From CALBTQ01 sp036725605 (GTDB lineage: Bacteria > Lernaellota > Lernaellaia > Lernaellales > Lernaellaceae), in the NCBI GenBank assembly GCA_036725605.1, contig DAIMDW010000003.1, positions 142,864 to 206,863 of the forward strand: a DNA stretch of 64,000 nucleotides, written 5' to 3'. Position 1 is the first letter of the stretch, and every line of letters begins with the position of its first letter. The translations under genes and the position numbers were made by a program. The notes beneath the pieces are model-generated. The model was not told the DNA's origin. It worked only from the letters and a program-made list of their open reading frames with translations, and made no database searches. Shown here piece by piece: positions 9,430 to 18,623 of the stretch.

Positions 9430-10860
9430 CTACAGGCGTTTCGTCCACCACTGTTTAAGCAGAATGCGTGCACCGTTGAACATCTGTTTGAGACCGATGC
9501 TGCGGGTGACGAACAATTGGCGGAAAAACATTTTTGGGCGCGCATAAAAACGCCAGGTGGCCCGCCGATGCAGACGCTGCAACTGCGCGCCGGTCATGCC
9601 TTCGGGGATATAAGCCAGCGAATCCGGGTCGGGATTGAACGTGGTGAACTTGTCCCATTCGTGCCGCTCGATGCGCCCCTGCTCGACCATTTCGTCGTAC
9701 AGCGCCGATCCCGGCAGCGGCACGGTCAGACCGAACTTGGCGAAATCGATATCCAGCTCGCGCGCGAATTCGATCGTCCGACGGGTCATCTCCGCCGTCT
9801 CCCCCGGCAGGCCGAGCATGAAGAAGGCGCTGATTTCCAGTCCCGCCGCCCGCGCCACCCGTACCGCGCGCCGCGCATCGTCGGTGGTGAAATTCTTACC
9901 CACACCGGTGAGCAATTCGTTGACGCCGCTCTCGACACCGAACAAAATACGCTTGCAGCGCGCCGCCCGCATGGCGCGGCAGATTTCCTCATCGATCACA
10001 TCGACACGCGTTTCGCTCGTCCACCACCATTGGTGAGGAATGTTGCGGGCGCGAATGGCCTCACAAACCGCCAGACCGATTTTTTTGTTCAGGGGGAAGA
10101 TCGGATCGACAAAGCCCACGTGGCGAATGCCGTAATCGCGCACGAGCCAATCGATCTCCGCCGCGATGTTTTCCGCCGAGCGCGTCCGCACACGATTGCC
10201 CTGATACCCCAGCGCGCAAAAACGGCAGGAAAAGGGGCAGCCACGCGAAGACAGCAACGACAAACACGGCTTGGCCACCGTCACGAAGGGCAAAAACGTG
10301 TAGCTTCGATGCGGCAACATATCCCACGCCGGCCACGGCAGCGCATCGAGATCCTCAATCACCTGCGGCGGGCCGGTATGGATGACATTCTTACCGTCGA
10401 ACAAACTCAGGCCCGGGATTTCGGTCGGCAGACGGTCGTCCGCCAGCGCTTCGGCCAGCAGCGGAAACGAGTGCTCGCCCTCGCCGTGTACAACCGCATC
10501 GCCGGCATCGTCGTTGAGCACCTCGTCGGCAAACAGCGCGGCATGCAGGTTGCCGTAGACAACCTTCGCGCCGGTTTGCCGGCGCAACGCGCGCCCCAAC
10601 TCGGTCGTGGAGTGCGCCGAGGGCGTCAGCATGGACAAGCCGATAACCTGTGCGTCCCACTCGCGCGTCAACCGCGCAATTTCGGCGGTCGGCAGATTCT
10701 CGACAAAATTGTCCAGCACGCGAACTTCATGACCGTACTGACGGGCCGCGGCGGCAAGGTAGGCCACCCCGACACAGGGCATCGGCTCCATCAACGAACG
10801 GTACTCGCCGAAGGCCGCGGCGACATCCATTCCGGGATTGATCAACAGTACACGTGCCAT
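9430..10860 (-). CDS. B12-binding-type radical SAM protein (RS1)
   Basis: This is a 476-aa protein. Residues 1-135 form the Rossmann-like domain of B12-binding radical SAM enzymes (MARVLLINPG, a conserved G-I/V-A-Y-L-A, then HGEGEHSF). The LPWPAWD linker leads to the radical SAM barrel with the cluster motif RGCPFSCRFC (C208, C212, C215). Later marks are FGVESGVNEL and MLGLPGET. The C-terminus carries FYARPKMFFRQL followed by a basic, hydrophobic helix. The ATG at 10860 is chosen because the domain starts there; a longer form would add 16 unlikely residues. It is the closest relative in the window of the gene at 53115-54560. Substrate unknown; members of this family methylate unreactive carbons or join carbon skeletons. 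Confidence 0.85.
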   Translation of the reverse strand: MARVLLINPGMDVAAAFGEYRSLMEPMPCVGVAYLAAAARQYGHEVRVLDNFVENLPTAEIARLTREWDAQVIGLSMLTPSAHSTTELGRALRRQTGAKVVYGNLHAALFADEVLNDDAGDAVVHGEGEHSFPLLAEALADDRLPTEIPGLSLFDGKNVIHTGPPQVIEDLDALPWPAWDMLPHRSYTFLPFVTVAKPCLSLLSSRGCPFSCRFCALGYQGNRVRTRSAENIAAEIDWLVRDYGIRHVGFVDPIFPLNKKIGLAVCEAIRARNIPHQWWWTSETRVDVIDEEICRAMRAARCKRILFGVESGVNELLTGVGKNFTTDDARRAVRVARAAGLEISAFFMLGLPGETAEMTRRTIEFARELDIDFAKFGLTVPLPGSALYDEMVEQGRIERHEWDKFTTFNPDPDSLAYIPEGMTGAQLQRLHRRATWRFYARPKMFFRQLFVTRSIGLKQMFNGARILLKQWWTKRL

Positions 10861-11027
10861 TGTGGTCGGGCGTTCCTTTCTTACCGCATTTGCAAGACGC
10901 CGGCGCATAGTAGCGTTAAGGATCGGCCGAGTAAATTCTTATCGGGCATTCGAACTTCCTGTTGCCTTGCTCTTTCCTTATTGTCGGATTTTCATCGGAA
11001 ATGATATTGTGAGCGAAACGAACCGGC

Positions 11028-12707
11028 ATGAGGCATAGCGATTTGACCGGGCAGCCGAACAATAAACTTAATAAGCGGATCGCCGGGGCGGTTGTCCTCG
11101 TTTTTCTCGCGTTGGTCTATGCTTTCCGTTTGTATTTGATTTCGCACCTGCCCTTCAATCCCGACGAACTGTTCAACCTCGGTTGCTCCTGGAATATGGC
11201 CCACGGTCTGCAGCCGTATTTTGATTTCATCGTTCCCCATCCGGCGTTGTTGTACGCGCTGCTCAAACCCTTGGCGGGCGGCAACCTGGCCACGGCGGAC
11301 ATGATTATGATCGGCCGCCTTTTTTCCTGGCTCAACATGGCGCTGTTTGCGGTCGTGCTTCACCTTTTCTTGCGTAAGTATATGGCGCCCGTCATTTCAT
11401 TGCTGACGATCGCGTATCTCAACAATTTTTCGTTTTTTCTGGAGCGTACCGTACACCTGCGACATGACACGCCCGCTTTGTTCTTAGTCGTTCTTTCCAT
11501 GTTGCTTGTAACCGCCGGCAAGCGGCGGAATGCGTTCTTTATTATGGGAGGTTTCGTCGGCGGCCTGGCTTGCGCGTTCCACTTGTTGGCCGTCCCGATC
11601 GTCGCGGGCATGGCGCTGTGGCTGTTGGTTTTCAGCGAGCCGGCAGAATGGAAAATTCGTGGGCGACATTTTCTCGGCTTTTCCCTGACCGCAGCGCTTA
11701 CCTTTCTCGCGCAATATCCGTTGCTGTTTGGCGGCGCGGCGCTGGAGGCCGTCAAATCGCAGTTGGACATGATGTCGCTGACCAGACTGTATCTGGCCAA
11801 TACGCAGACCGATTCCTGGTACATTTTTTTTGAAAATGTTTTCGGCGATCCAGCTTGGTGGTTTCTTCCCATTGGCGGTTGGCTGTGGGCGCACTGGCGG
11901 CTTTTGGTAAGTCGTCAAACATTTCCCGCGTGGCAAAAACTTTTGCTCATTCTTATCGACATCAACTTGTTGTGGATTTTTTTACACAAACCGAATTTTG
12001 AGCAGCATTACCTCTATCTGGTCGTTTTTGGATCGATCCTGGGCTTTCTTTGCACGTTTGTTAAAACAAAATCGGAAGACTTCGGCTATATAGGATCCAC
12101 CCTATTTGTCGTTGTTTTTATGGTTATGCTTGGGCATAACTACTATTACCATCTTAATAAACCCCCGGCTGAGTTGTGGCGTCCAAGTTATGTTCAATGG
12201 AGTTTTCCCTCGCTAAGCACGCAAGACGTTCGCGAATATCTGCACGCCAACGATGAAACCTTGATGGATCCCTTCAATGCGCGCACCAATAAACAGCGCC
12301 GGGCGCAAATGGATTTTCTGGTCGCGCACTCAGAGCCGCAGGATGTCGTTTTCACCGACTGGCTCAATCCGCCGTTGCGCCGTTTGCCCGTGCCCGAGCA
12401 TCACGGCAACGTGATCAGCGCCTATTATCGTTCCACGGAGTTGCCGAAGGACAAGGAGTTAACCGCGTTGGTGCAACATTTCGACCCCACCTACCAACCG
12501 GCCGATCCCGACCAGGCGGCTCATTTCATTCGTTTGTTTTCGACACGTACACCGGCTGTGATTCTGCTCGAAGGCTCGCTGGCGAAGCTGTATTACGAAG
12601 CGGATAGCTTTACGCAATGGCTGGATGAACATTACGAAATGCGTATGGAGCCGGTCAGCGGTTCGATATTCGCCCTGCGGCGGGAGGCGTCGGCTTCTTC
12701 CGACTGA
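11028..12707 (+). CDS. polytopic GT-C (PMT/ArnT-like) glycosyltransferase
   Basis: This 559-aa protein begins with a hydrophobic segment (18-38), then an extracytoplasmic loop holding the acidic pair NPDELF (D46, E47). That pair is the usual catalytic signature of GT-C enzymes using polyprenyl-phosphate sugars. About ten further hydrophobic spans reach to about 375, and a soluble domain of about 170 residues follows. Families of this shape move a sugar from a lipid carrier onto a lipid or protein outside the cytoplasmic membrane. Donor and acceptor are unknown. It is divergent from RS1, and its 3' end overlaps the next minus-strand radical SAM gene by 53 bases. A weak TTGTCG-N17-ATATTG promoter lies just upstream. 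Confidence 0.72.
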   Translation: MRHSDLTGQPNNKLNKRIAGAVVLVFLALVYAFRLYLISHLPFNPDELFNLGCSWNMAHGLQPYFDFIVPHPALLYALLKPLAGGNLATADMIMIGRLFSWLNMALFAVVLHLFLRKYMAPVISLLTIAYLNNFSFFLERTVHLRHDTPALFLVVLSMLLVTAGKRRNAFFIMGGFVGGLACAFHLLAVPIVAGMALWLLVFSEPAEWKIRGRHFLGFSLTAALTFLAQYPLLFGGAALEAVKSQLDMMSLTRLYLANTQTDSWYIFFENVFGDPAWWFLPIGGWLWAHWRLLVSRQTFPAWQKLLLILIDINLLWIFLHKPNFEQHYLYLVVFGSILGFLCTFVKTKSEDFGYIGSTLFVVVFMVMLGHNYYYHLNKPPAELWRPSYVQWSFPSLSTQDVREYLHANDETLMDPFNARTNKQRRAQMDFLVAHSEPQDVVFTDWLNPPLRRLPVPEHHGNVISAYYRSTELPKDKELTALVQHFDPTYQPADPDQAAHFIRLFSTRTPAVILLEGSLAKLYYEADSFTQWLDEHYEMRMEPVSGSIFALRREASASSD

Positions 12708-14115
12708 GCAACAATTCACGCAGCAAGACGGACAATCCCCGCCACGTCAATTTCAATTCCCGCCCCGGATGCGCCAGCAAACGCCGGAACCGTTGCGCGA
12801 TGAAGCGCGGGCGAAAATAAAAACCGAACACCGCGTTTCTCAAAATGCGCAACGCCTCGTCTTCGGAATAATCGGCCTGAAAAAGCAGCTTTTCGCTGGT
12901 CGTGAAATAGTCCTGCCAACGCTCATGCCGCAGCCGATTGGCCGCGTGCAATTCATCGTACAGTTGACTGCCGGGTAACGGTTTGAACAGGTTGAAGGTG
13001 ACCAGGTCCGGCGATATCCGCTTGGCGTAGCGCACGACTTCGCGCATGTCCTCGGCCGTTTCCCAGGGGAAACCGATGATGAAATTCGCCTTGCACTCGA
13101 TGCCCACCTGTTTGGTCAGCCGCACCGTTTCCGCCGCCTTCGCCGGATCCAGCTTTTTGTCGATGCGCGCCAGCGTGGCCGGCAGTGCCGATTCGATGCC
13201 ATAGGTGATGTGATGGCAACCGGCCCGCCGCATCAGGCGCATGGTCGGTTCGTCGATCGTATCCACGCGCGAATAACAGTTCCAGGTGATCGTCCGCCCG
13301 TTGGCGAGGATGGCCTCGCACAACGACTGCATGCGTTTGATGTTGATGGTCGGCGCTTCGTCCTCCAGGCGAAAATCGTGGATGCCGTGCCGGTCGATGC
13401 AATGATTGACCTCGGCGATGAAGTATTCGTCGCGTCGGTAGCGAATGCGATCGTTGAACACCGACTTGGAGCAAAACGCGCAATGATACGGACAGCCGCG
13501 CGAATACAGAATGCCGGTGGACGGCAGTTGCCAATAGTTGCCGGGATCGGGCACGTAGCGCGCCAGCGGCACCAGATCGCGGGCGGGAAACGGAAGGGAA
13601 TCCAGATCCTCGATCAACGGACGCGGCTCATTGCGGCATACCGTGTCTTCCCGGCGAAACGTCAATCCGCGGATCGAAGCAAGATCGCCCTTGTTCCGCT
13701 GCGCTTCCGCCAACTCGACGAGCGTCTGTTCGCCTTCGCCGGCCACAACATAATCGAATACGGAAAACTCGCGTAGGGTTTGTTCCGGCAGCGCCGACGC
13801 GTGAAATCCGCCCAGCACGATCGCCGCCGACGGAAGATCGCGTTTGACCATCGCGGCATACATCGCCGCCAACTCAACATTGGGCGTATAGGAGCTGAAT
13901 CCCACCAATTGCGGCCGATGATTTCGCAACGCCTGCCGGAGCGCCTCCTGCGGATTCCGCTCCAAGTCAAGGTCGCAAATCGCCGGATTGTGCCCCTGCT
14001 CGCGCAAATACGCAGCGAGATAACACAGCGACAGCGGCACCTCCTTGCCCGTCAGGTTGAAGAAAGTGCCGATGACGTTCGGGGTTTGGATCAGCAGAAC
14101 ATCGGCCACGGTCAC
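12655..14115 (-). CDS. B12-binding-type radical SAM protein (RS2)
   Basis: This is a 486-aa protein starting at a GTG with GGAG five to six bases ahead. The N-terminal domain runs VLLIQTPNVIG to VVAGEGEQTL, without a DxHxxG cobalamin-ligand motif (the equivalent site reads ICDLDLER). The linker is LPFPARD. The cluster motif is RGCPYHCAFC (C208, C212, C215), followed by FRLEDEAPTI, YGIESALPATL and IIGFPWET. The tail has FGFYFRPRFIAQRF and a long basic helix ending in PPAAGRISNR. Its last 53 bases overlap the convergent GT-C gene, so the two transcripts are antisense at their 3' ends. A CTGACG-N18-TAAGAT candidate promoter precedes it. Product of catalysis unknown. Confidence 0.84.
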   Translation of the reverse strand: MTVADVLLIQTPNVIGTFFNLTGKEVPLSLCYLAAYLREQGHNPAICDLDLERNPQEALRQALRNHRPQLVGFSSYTPNVELAAMYAAMVKRDLPSAAIVLGGFHASALPEQTLREFSVFDYVVAGEGEQTLVELAEAQRNKGDLASIRGLTFRREDTVCRNEPRPLIEDLDSLPFPARDLVPLARYVPDPGNYWQLPSTGILYSRGCPYHCAFCSKSVFNDRIRYRRDEYFIAEVNHCIDRHGIHDFRLEDEAPTINIKRMQSLCEAILANGRTITWNCYSRVDTIDEPTMRLMRRAGCHHITYGIESALPATLARIDKKLDPAKAAETVRLTKQVGIECKANFIIGFPWETAEDMREVVRYAKRISPDLVTFNLFKPLPGSQLYDELHAANRLRHERWQDYFTTSEKLLFQADYSEDEALRILRNAVFGFYFRPRFIAQRFRRLLAHPGRELKLTWRGLSVLLRELLLSRKKPTPPAAGRISNR

Positions 14116-14247
14116 GTCGCTCCCGCATCGGTTGTCGTTTATCTTACACGAAATAAATTGTCGCCGTCAGCGTGCGCTTGCAGCCGTTTTTCTCTGCCGG
14201 TCCGTCTGTGATATTAATGAAGGCCACATTTGAGGCGCCGTTTTGAG

Positions 14248-15720
14248 ATGCACAGTAAAACCACCGATGCGAAAATTCTGCTGATCCAGGCCGCGACCCT
14301 GGGATTGGACAGTGCCAAGAGCCGTCCGGCGCTGCCGTTGTCGCTGCTGTGCGCCGTGAACCTGGTGGCCGGTGAATTTCCGGTGGAGATTTTCGACCAG
14401 CGTCAGGAAGCGTTGACCGACGCGCACATCGAACGTTGGCGGCGCGAATCGTTCCTGTGCATCGGCGTCACCGGGCTGACCGGCCCGGAGATCGGCAGCG
14501 CCAATAAAATCGTCGCGCGGCTACGGCAGATCACCGATGCGCCGATCGTCTGGGGCGGCAAACACGCCAGCATGTTCCCCCAATTCCTGATCGAGGCCGG
14601 CCGCGCCGACATCTTGGTGATCGGCGAAGGCGAATGGTCGTTCCTTCATCTCGCTCGCGCCCTGCGCGATCACACGCCCTGGCGGGATATCCCCGGCCTG
14701 GCGTTTCGCGATCCGCGAAGCGGCGCCTATTGCCAAACCCCGGCGGCGGAGACGGTCGATCTGAACCGCATGCCCGCCCTGCCGTATCACCTGCTGGCCC
14801 ATGCCTACCTGTTCGATAAATGGGGGTTGAAGACCTCGACCATTGAAACATCGCGTGGCTGCCCCTACCAATGCCACTATTGCTATCACAGTCATGAAAG
14901 CCAAAAGAGCTGGCACGCGGGCGACGCCGACTGGACGCTGGAACGCATTCGTCAGTTGAAGCGGACGTTTCCCGACGTGGGCTACCTGGCCGTGCAGGAC
15001 GACAATTTTTTCATCGATCCGCGCCGCAACGTGGAACTGGCGGAAAAGAAGATCGCCGCCGAATTGGTTTTGCCCTTCACCGCCAGCGGTTCGATTCGCG
15101 ACTTTCTGCGCATGCCCGACAGCGACCTCGATTTGATCGTGCGTAGCGGGCTGGCGCAGGTCGACATCGGCATCGAAACGCTGGCCCCACGCCTGCAGGA
15201 AGAAATCAACAAAAAGCAAACGGCCGAGGAAATCCTCTCCGTTTGTCATCGCCTCAACCGGCGCGGCGTGCGTATTTGGGGGAACATCCTGGTCGGTTTC
15301 GAAGGCGAAACGCCGACGGAACTCGATTACACGCTGCATTTCGTCCGTCGCTTGAAACGCGAAATTCCACGCACCGTTTTCTCGCCGTTCTATGTGTACA
15401 CGCCGTACCCCGGCACTTGCCTTTACCGGAAAATGGAAGAAAAGGGCTATCGCCTGCCCACGATGCAGGAATTGGAGGAAGTCAGTTGGAGTCGTCCGAT
15501 CAGCCCCTGGCTCAGTAAACGCCAGCGCAAATTTTACGGCCGTCTGTATTTCTATACGCTGTTCATCGACGACAAGATTCTCGATTTTCGCAACAAGCCG
15601 TGGACCAAATTTCTACTGCGCCTTTTCCAGCCCCTCGCCCGCTGGCGCGTGTTTCACCGGCGGATGGAACTGCCGCTGGAAAAATGGATCTTCGACCACG
15701 TCGTGCGTATTTCCTATTGA
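14248..15720 (+). CDS. B12-binding-type radical SAM protein (RS3), first gene of the ten-gene run
   Basis: This is a 490-aa protein. The ATG at 14248 is chosen; a TTG at 14230 would add six residues. The N-terminal Rossmann-like domain has VWGGKHASMFP and VIGEGEWSFL. The cluster motif is RGCPYQCHYC (C205, C209, C212), followed by HSHESQKSW. Further marks are VQDDNFFIDPRRN, VDIGIETLAPRLQ and ILVGFEGET. The C-terminus lacks the R-P element of its neighbours and ends in an amphipathic segment rich in Arg, Trp and Phe. It opens the co-directional run ending at 27900 and is separated from the next gene by 48 bases. Confidence 0.84.
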   Translation: MHSKTTDAKILLIQAATLGLDSAKSRPALPLSLLCAVNLVAGEFPVEIFDQRQEALTDAHIERWRRESFLCIGVTGLTGPEIGSANKIVARLRQITDAPIVWGGKHASMFPQFLIEAGRADILVIGEGEWSFLHLARALRDHTPWRDIPGLAFRDPRSGAYCQTPAAETVDLNRMPALPYHLLAHAYLFDKWGLKTSTIETSRGCPYQCHYCYHSHESQKSWHAGDADWTLERIRQLKRTFPDVGYLAVQDDNFFIDPRRNVELAEKKIAAELVLPFTASGSIRDFLRMPDSDLDLIVRSGLAQVDIGIETLAPRLQEEINKKQTAEEILSVCHRLNRRGVRIWGNILVGFEGETPTELDYTLHFVRRLKREIPRTVFSPFYVYTPYPGTCLYRKMEEKGYRLPTMQELEEVSWSRPISPWLSKRQRKFYGRLYFYTLFIDDKILDFRNKPWTKFLLRLFQPLARWRVFHRRMELPLEKWIFDHVVRISY

Positions 15721-15768
15721 GTGCGCGCCGGTTTGACTTCGCTCGGCAATCCTCTCTTTAATGACACG

Positions 15769-17034
15769 ATGAAATCGATTGCCACCCATACCCGTTGTCC
15801 GCAATGCGGCGAAATTCTTCTCGCTGATTTGTTCGAGCGCAATGGACGCGTCTATCTATGCGCCGCCTGTCCGCACCACGGTCCCTGGGAAAAGCTGATG
15901 GCCAAGGATGCTTCGCTGTTTTGGCAACTGCGGCGGCGCCACGCCAATGCGCCGGGCGTGCCCGTGGATGGTTTTCATCGCGAGTGGTCACCGTATTCGC
16001 CGCTGGTCACGACCTGCGCGATCGACGTCACCAAGCGCTGCAACCTTCGTTGTCCCGACTGTTTTTCCGACGCCGGCTCGCCGCTCGACGAACCGACTAT
16101 CGAGGAAATCATGGGCATGCTGCCGCCGCTAACCGGCCGCGGCTTTCGTCCCAATATTTCCCTGGTCGGCGGTGAATCGCTGCTGCGCGAGGACATCGAT
16201 CAAATCATCGCCGGTATCGCCAAACGCGGTTTTACACCGCGCCTGAATTCCAACGGAAAAGGGCTGCTCGACCGTGCGCTGGTCGCGCGCCTGCGCCAGG
16301 CGGGCCTGCAATGGGTCATTTTGCAGTTCGACGGATTTTCACCGGCGACCTCGCTCCGTTTTCGCGGCGAGGATCTGATCGAGCACAAATTGCAGGTCAT
16401 TCAACTGCTCGCCGAATTCGACATCAACGTGCATTTCGCGGTGATGGTCATGGCCGGCGTGAACGACCACGAGTTGATCGATATTCTGCACTTTGCGCTG
16501 AAAACGCCCAATGTGCGCCGCGTGTCGTTTTATCCGCACACTCAAGTCGGTCGCAATCCGCATGAAAAAAACGAAAGCACCGACCTTGCCGACGTCGTGC
16601 GCGCGCTTGAAAATAGCTCGGGTGGATCGCTCACCCGCCGCGACCTTGTGCAATTCAAGCGGCTGTTCGCCCTGCTCTTCGGCCTGACGCGCAATCCGGT
16701 GTTTCGCAATCGCGCTTGCATCGCGCCCTTTATCGTCCGGCTCGACGGCGAGACCGTGCTGCCGATCAACCGCCTGTTGCCGCCCGGATTTTCCACGGCG
16801 CAATGGCGCGGATTTTTCCGGCTCGTCGGGCAGGCGCAACAGCTATGGCGCTTCGATCGCGGCGAATACGACAGCGGCATCCTGCCGGTCAACATCGAGA
16901 AATTTTACGACAACGCCGCCTTCGACCTGGACGCCTCCGCCAACTGTCACCAGGTGTATCTGACGCGCCACGGCTACATTCCCTTTTGCCTGTACAACTC
17001 GTTTTTCCGCGATCAGCCGCCGTCGCCATGCTGA
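15769..17034 (+). CDS. radical SAM protein of tetraether-synthase (Tes)/MJ0619-like type
   Basis: This is a 421-aa protein. A zinc-ribbon-like head has C10-P-Q-C13 and C31-A-A-C34-P-H-H-G. The radical SAM motif CNLRCPDC (C91, C95, C98) follows with S-D-A-G, and the GGE motif appears as VGGESLLREDI. The distal part reads VSFYPHTQVGR, VNIEKFYDNAAFDLD and a Cys-containing end with GYIPFCLYN. This order (zinc ribbon, CxxxCxxC, S-x-x-P-x-x-x-x-G-R, distal Cys near PFCxYN) is that of the MJ0619/Tes family. Archaeal Tes joins two lipid tails to make membrane-spanning GDGT lipids. Family placement comes from motif recall, and function in this organism is not shown. The start at 15769 places the zinc ribbon right after the N-terminus. 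Confidence 0.72.
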   Translation: MKSIATHTRCPQCGEILLADLFERNGRVYLCAACPHHGPWEKLMAKDASLFWQLRRRHANAPGVPVDGFHREWSPYSPLVTTCAIDVTKRCNLRCPDCFSDAGSPLDEPTIEEIMGMLPPLTGRGFRPNISLVGGESLLREDIDQIIAGIAKRGFTPRLNSNGKGLLDRALVARLRQAGLQWVILQFDGFSPATSLRFRGEDLIEHKLQVIQLLAEFDINVHFAVMVMAGVNDHELIDILHFALKTPNVRRVSFYPHTQVGRNPHEKNESTDLADVVRALENSSGGSLTRRDLVQFKRLFALLFGLTRNPVFRNRACIAPFIVRLDGETVLPINRLLPPGFSTAQWRGFFRLVGQAQQLWRFDRGEYDSGILPVNIEKFYDNAAFDLDASANCHQVYLTRHGYIPFCLYNSFFRDQPPSPC

Positions 17035-17120
17035 GCACCGCCGAAGGGCTGCTTGAGATCGGCCGATCTTTCATGTCAGTATGAGGCGAGTAACGATTTA
17101 TTTTGCATAAAGGACGCCCG

Positions 17121-18623
17121 ATGCGCGTTTTGCTTGTTCGCCCGCCGCTGTTTCAGGTGAATTTTTCCCTGGGCATTTTTCCTTTGGGCCTGTATTCGCA
17201 GTTCATGACCCGCTACCCACCTTTGGGCATGATGTACCTGGCGTCGCTGTTGCGCCGGGACGGGCACGAGGTCGCGTTCATCGACGCGGAAGGCGAGAAT
17301 CTCGAAAGCGAATCGGTGATCGCCCGGATGCGTCCCTTCGCGCCGGAATTGCTGGTCGGCAACATTAACGTCTACAATTCCTATCGAAATATATTGGATA
17401 TGATAACCATCAACAACGCGTTCGATGTTCCCTTGATCGTGCGCGGTCATTTTCCCAGCGCCTATGCCGACGAGACGATGTCGCACCCGGAAATCGACTA
17501 TGCGCTCACCGGTAAGGGCTTCACCTCCTTGGCGCCGCTGGTGCGCCGGATCGCCGACGGCCGGGAACCGAACGATGTCGGCGGCGTGCGTTTTCGTCGC
17601 AACGCAAAGGTGATCGACACCGGTCCGGAAGCGCCGTTGGCCGACATGGACGACCTGCCGTTTCCCGCGCGCGACCTGGTCGATAATCGCCTGTATACGA
17701 CCAACCTGACCTACCGCCGGCCGTTTACCACGATGTTCGCGAGTCTGGGCTGCCCCTTCGATTGCGCCTATTGCCAGGACCGCGTCGTGCCCTTTATCGC
17801 GCGCAGCGCATCGAATGTGCTGGATGAAATTCAGGAGTGCGTGCAACGGTACGGCATTCGCGAGATCACTTTTCTCGATCCGACCTTCACCATCAAGCGC
17901 CAGTGGGTGCTCGACATCTGCCGGGGCATCGTGGAACGCGGACTCGACGTTTCCTACACGATCCGCACCCGCCCCGATTTGCTGGACGAGGAGATGCTCG
18001 CACTGCTTGCCGCCTCCGGTTGCGTGCGCATCAGCATCGGCATCGAAACCGGCGATCCGGAGTTGATGGCCAAGATACATCGCAAGATAACCCCCGAGCA
18101 GATCAAGCCGGCGATCGAGCTTATCCGCCGGCACGGCATCATGGCGTTCGGCTACTTCATGGTCGGCATCCCCGGCGAGTCCCACCGCAGCCTGCAAAAC
18201 ACACTGGATTTCGTCCGCGAGCTGCCGCTGGACTTCGCTCAGTTTTTATTGACCGTGCCGACGCTGCATTCGGAAATCTGGGAATACAACTCCAAACTGC
18301 TCAACAAAGACATCTGGCGGGAAATCCACTACGGCCGCTACCCGACCCCGGATGAATTTCGTTGCCGGGAAACCGAACTGACCTTACCGGAGATCGACCG
18401 TTGGACGAACCGGCTGTATCGCGCGTTTTATTTGGATTCCGCGCGCTGGCGCTCGTTGCTGCGGATGAAATTTCTTCCCGGCTACGTGCGGCGTCAATTT
18501 GAAATTGCGGGAACGATCGTTGCGCAAACGATATTGCGGTTTATCCGGCGACGGTTCCCCACCTTTCTTCTGTTGCGCTACCCCTTCGCGCGCAACGGCG
18601 GCCCGGGAAGCCCACGCCGATGA
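17121..18623 (+). CDS. B12-binding-type radical SAM protein (RS4)
   Basis: This is a 500-aa protein preceded by AAGGA six bases before the ATG. The N-terminal domain begins MRVLLVRPPL and contains RYPPLGMMYLASLLR. Where relatives show a G-E-G-E motif it has LTGKGFTSL. The linker is LPFPARD. The cluster motif is LGCPFDCAYC (C211, C215, C218), with Leu in place of the usual Arg before Gly. FLDPTFTIKR and IGIETGDPEL resemble the gene at 62082-63506. The end has YRAFYLDSARWRSLLRMKF followed by a basic tail. It overlaps the DUF362 gene by four bases (ATGA), so the two are translationally coupled. Confidence 0.84.
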   Translation: MRVLLVRPPLFQVNFSLGIFPLGLYSQFMTRYPPLGMMYLASLLRRDGHEVAFIDAEGENLESESVIARMRPFAPELLVGNINVYNSYRNILDMITINNAFDVPLIVRGHFPSAYADETMSHPEIDYALTGKGFTSLAPLVRRIADGREPNDVGGVRFRRNAKVIDTGPEAPLADMDDLPFPARDLVDNRLYTTNLTYRRPFTTMFASLGCPFDCAYCQDRVVPFIARSASNVLDEIQECVQRYGIREITFLDPTFTIKRQWVLDICRGIVERGLDVSYTIRTRPDLLDEEMLALLAASGCVRISIGIETGDPELMAKIHRKITPEQIKPAIELIRRHGIMAFGYFMVGIPGESHRSLQNTLDFVRELPLDFAQFLLTVPTLHSEIWEYNSKLLNKDIWREIHYGRYPTPDEFRCRETELTLPEIDRWTNRLYRAFYLDSARWRSLLRMKFLPGYVRRQFEIAGTIVAQTILRFIRRRFPTFLLLRYPFARNGGPGSPRR

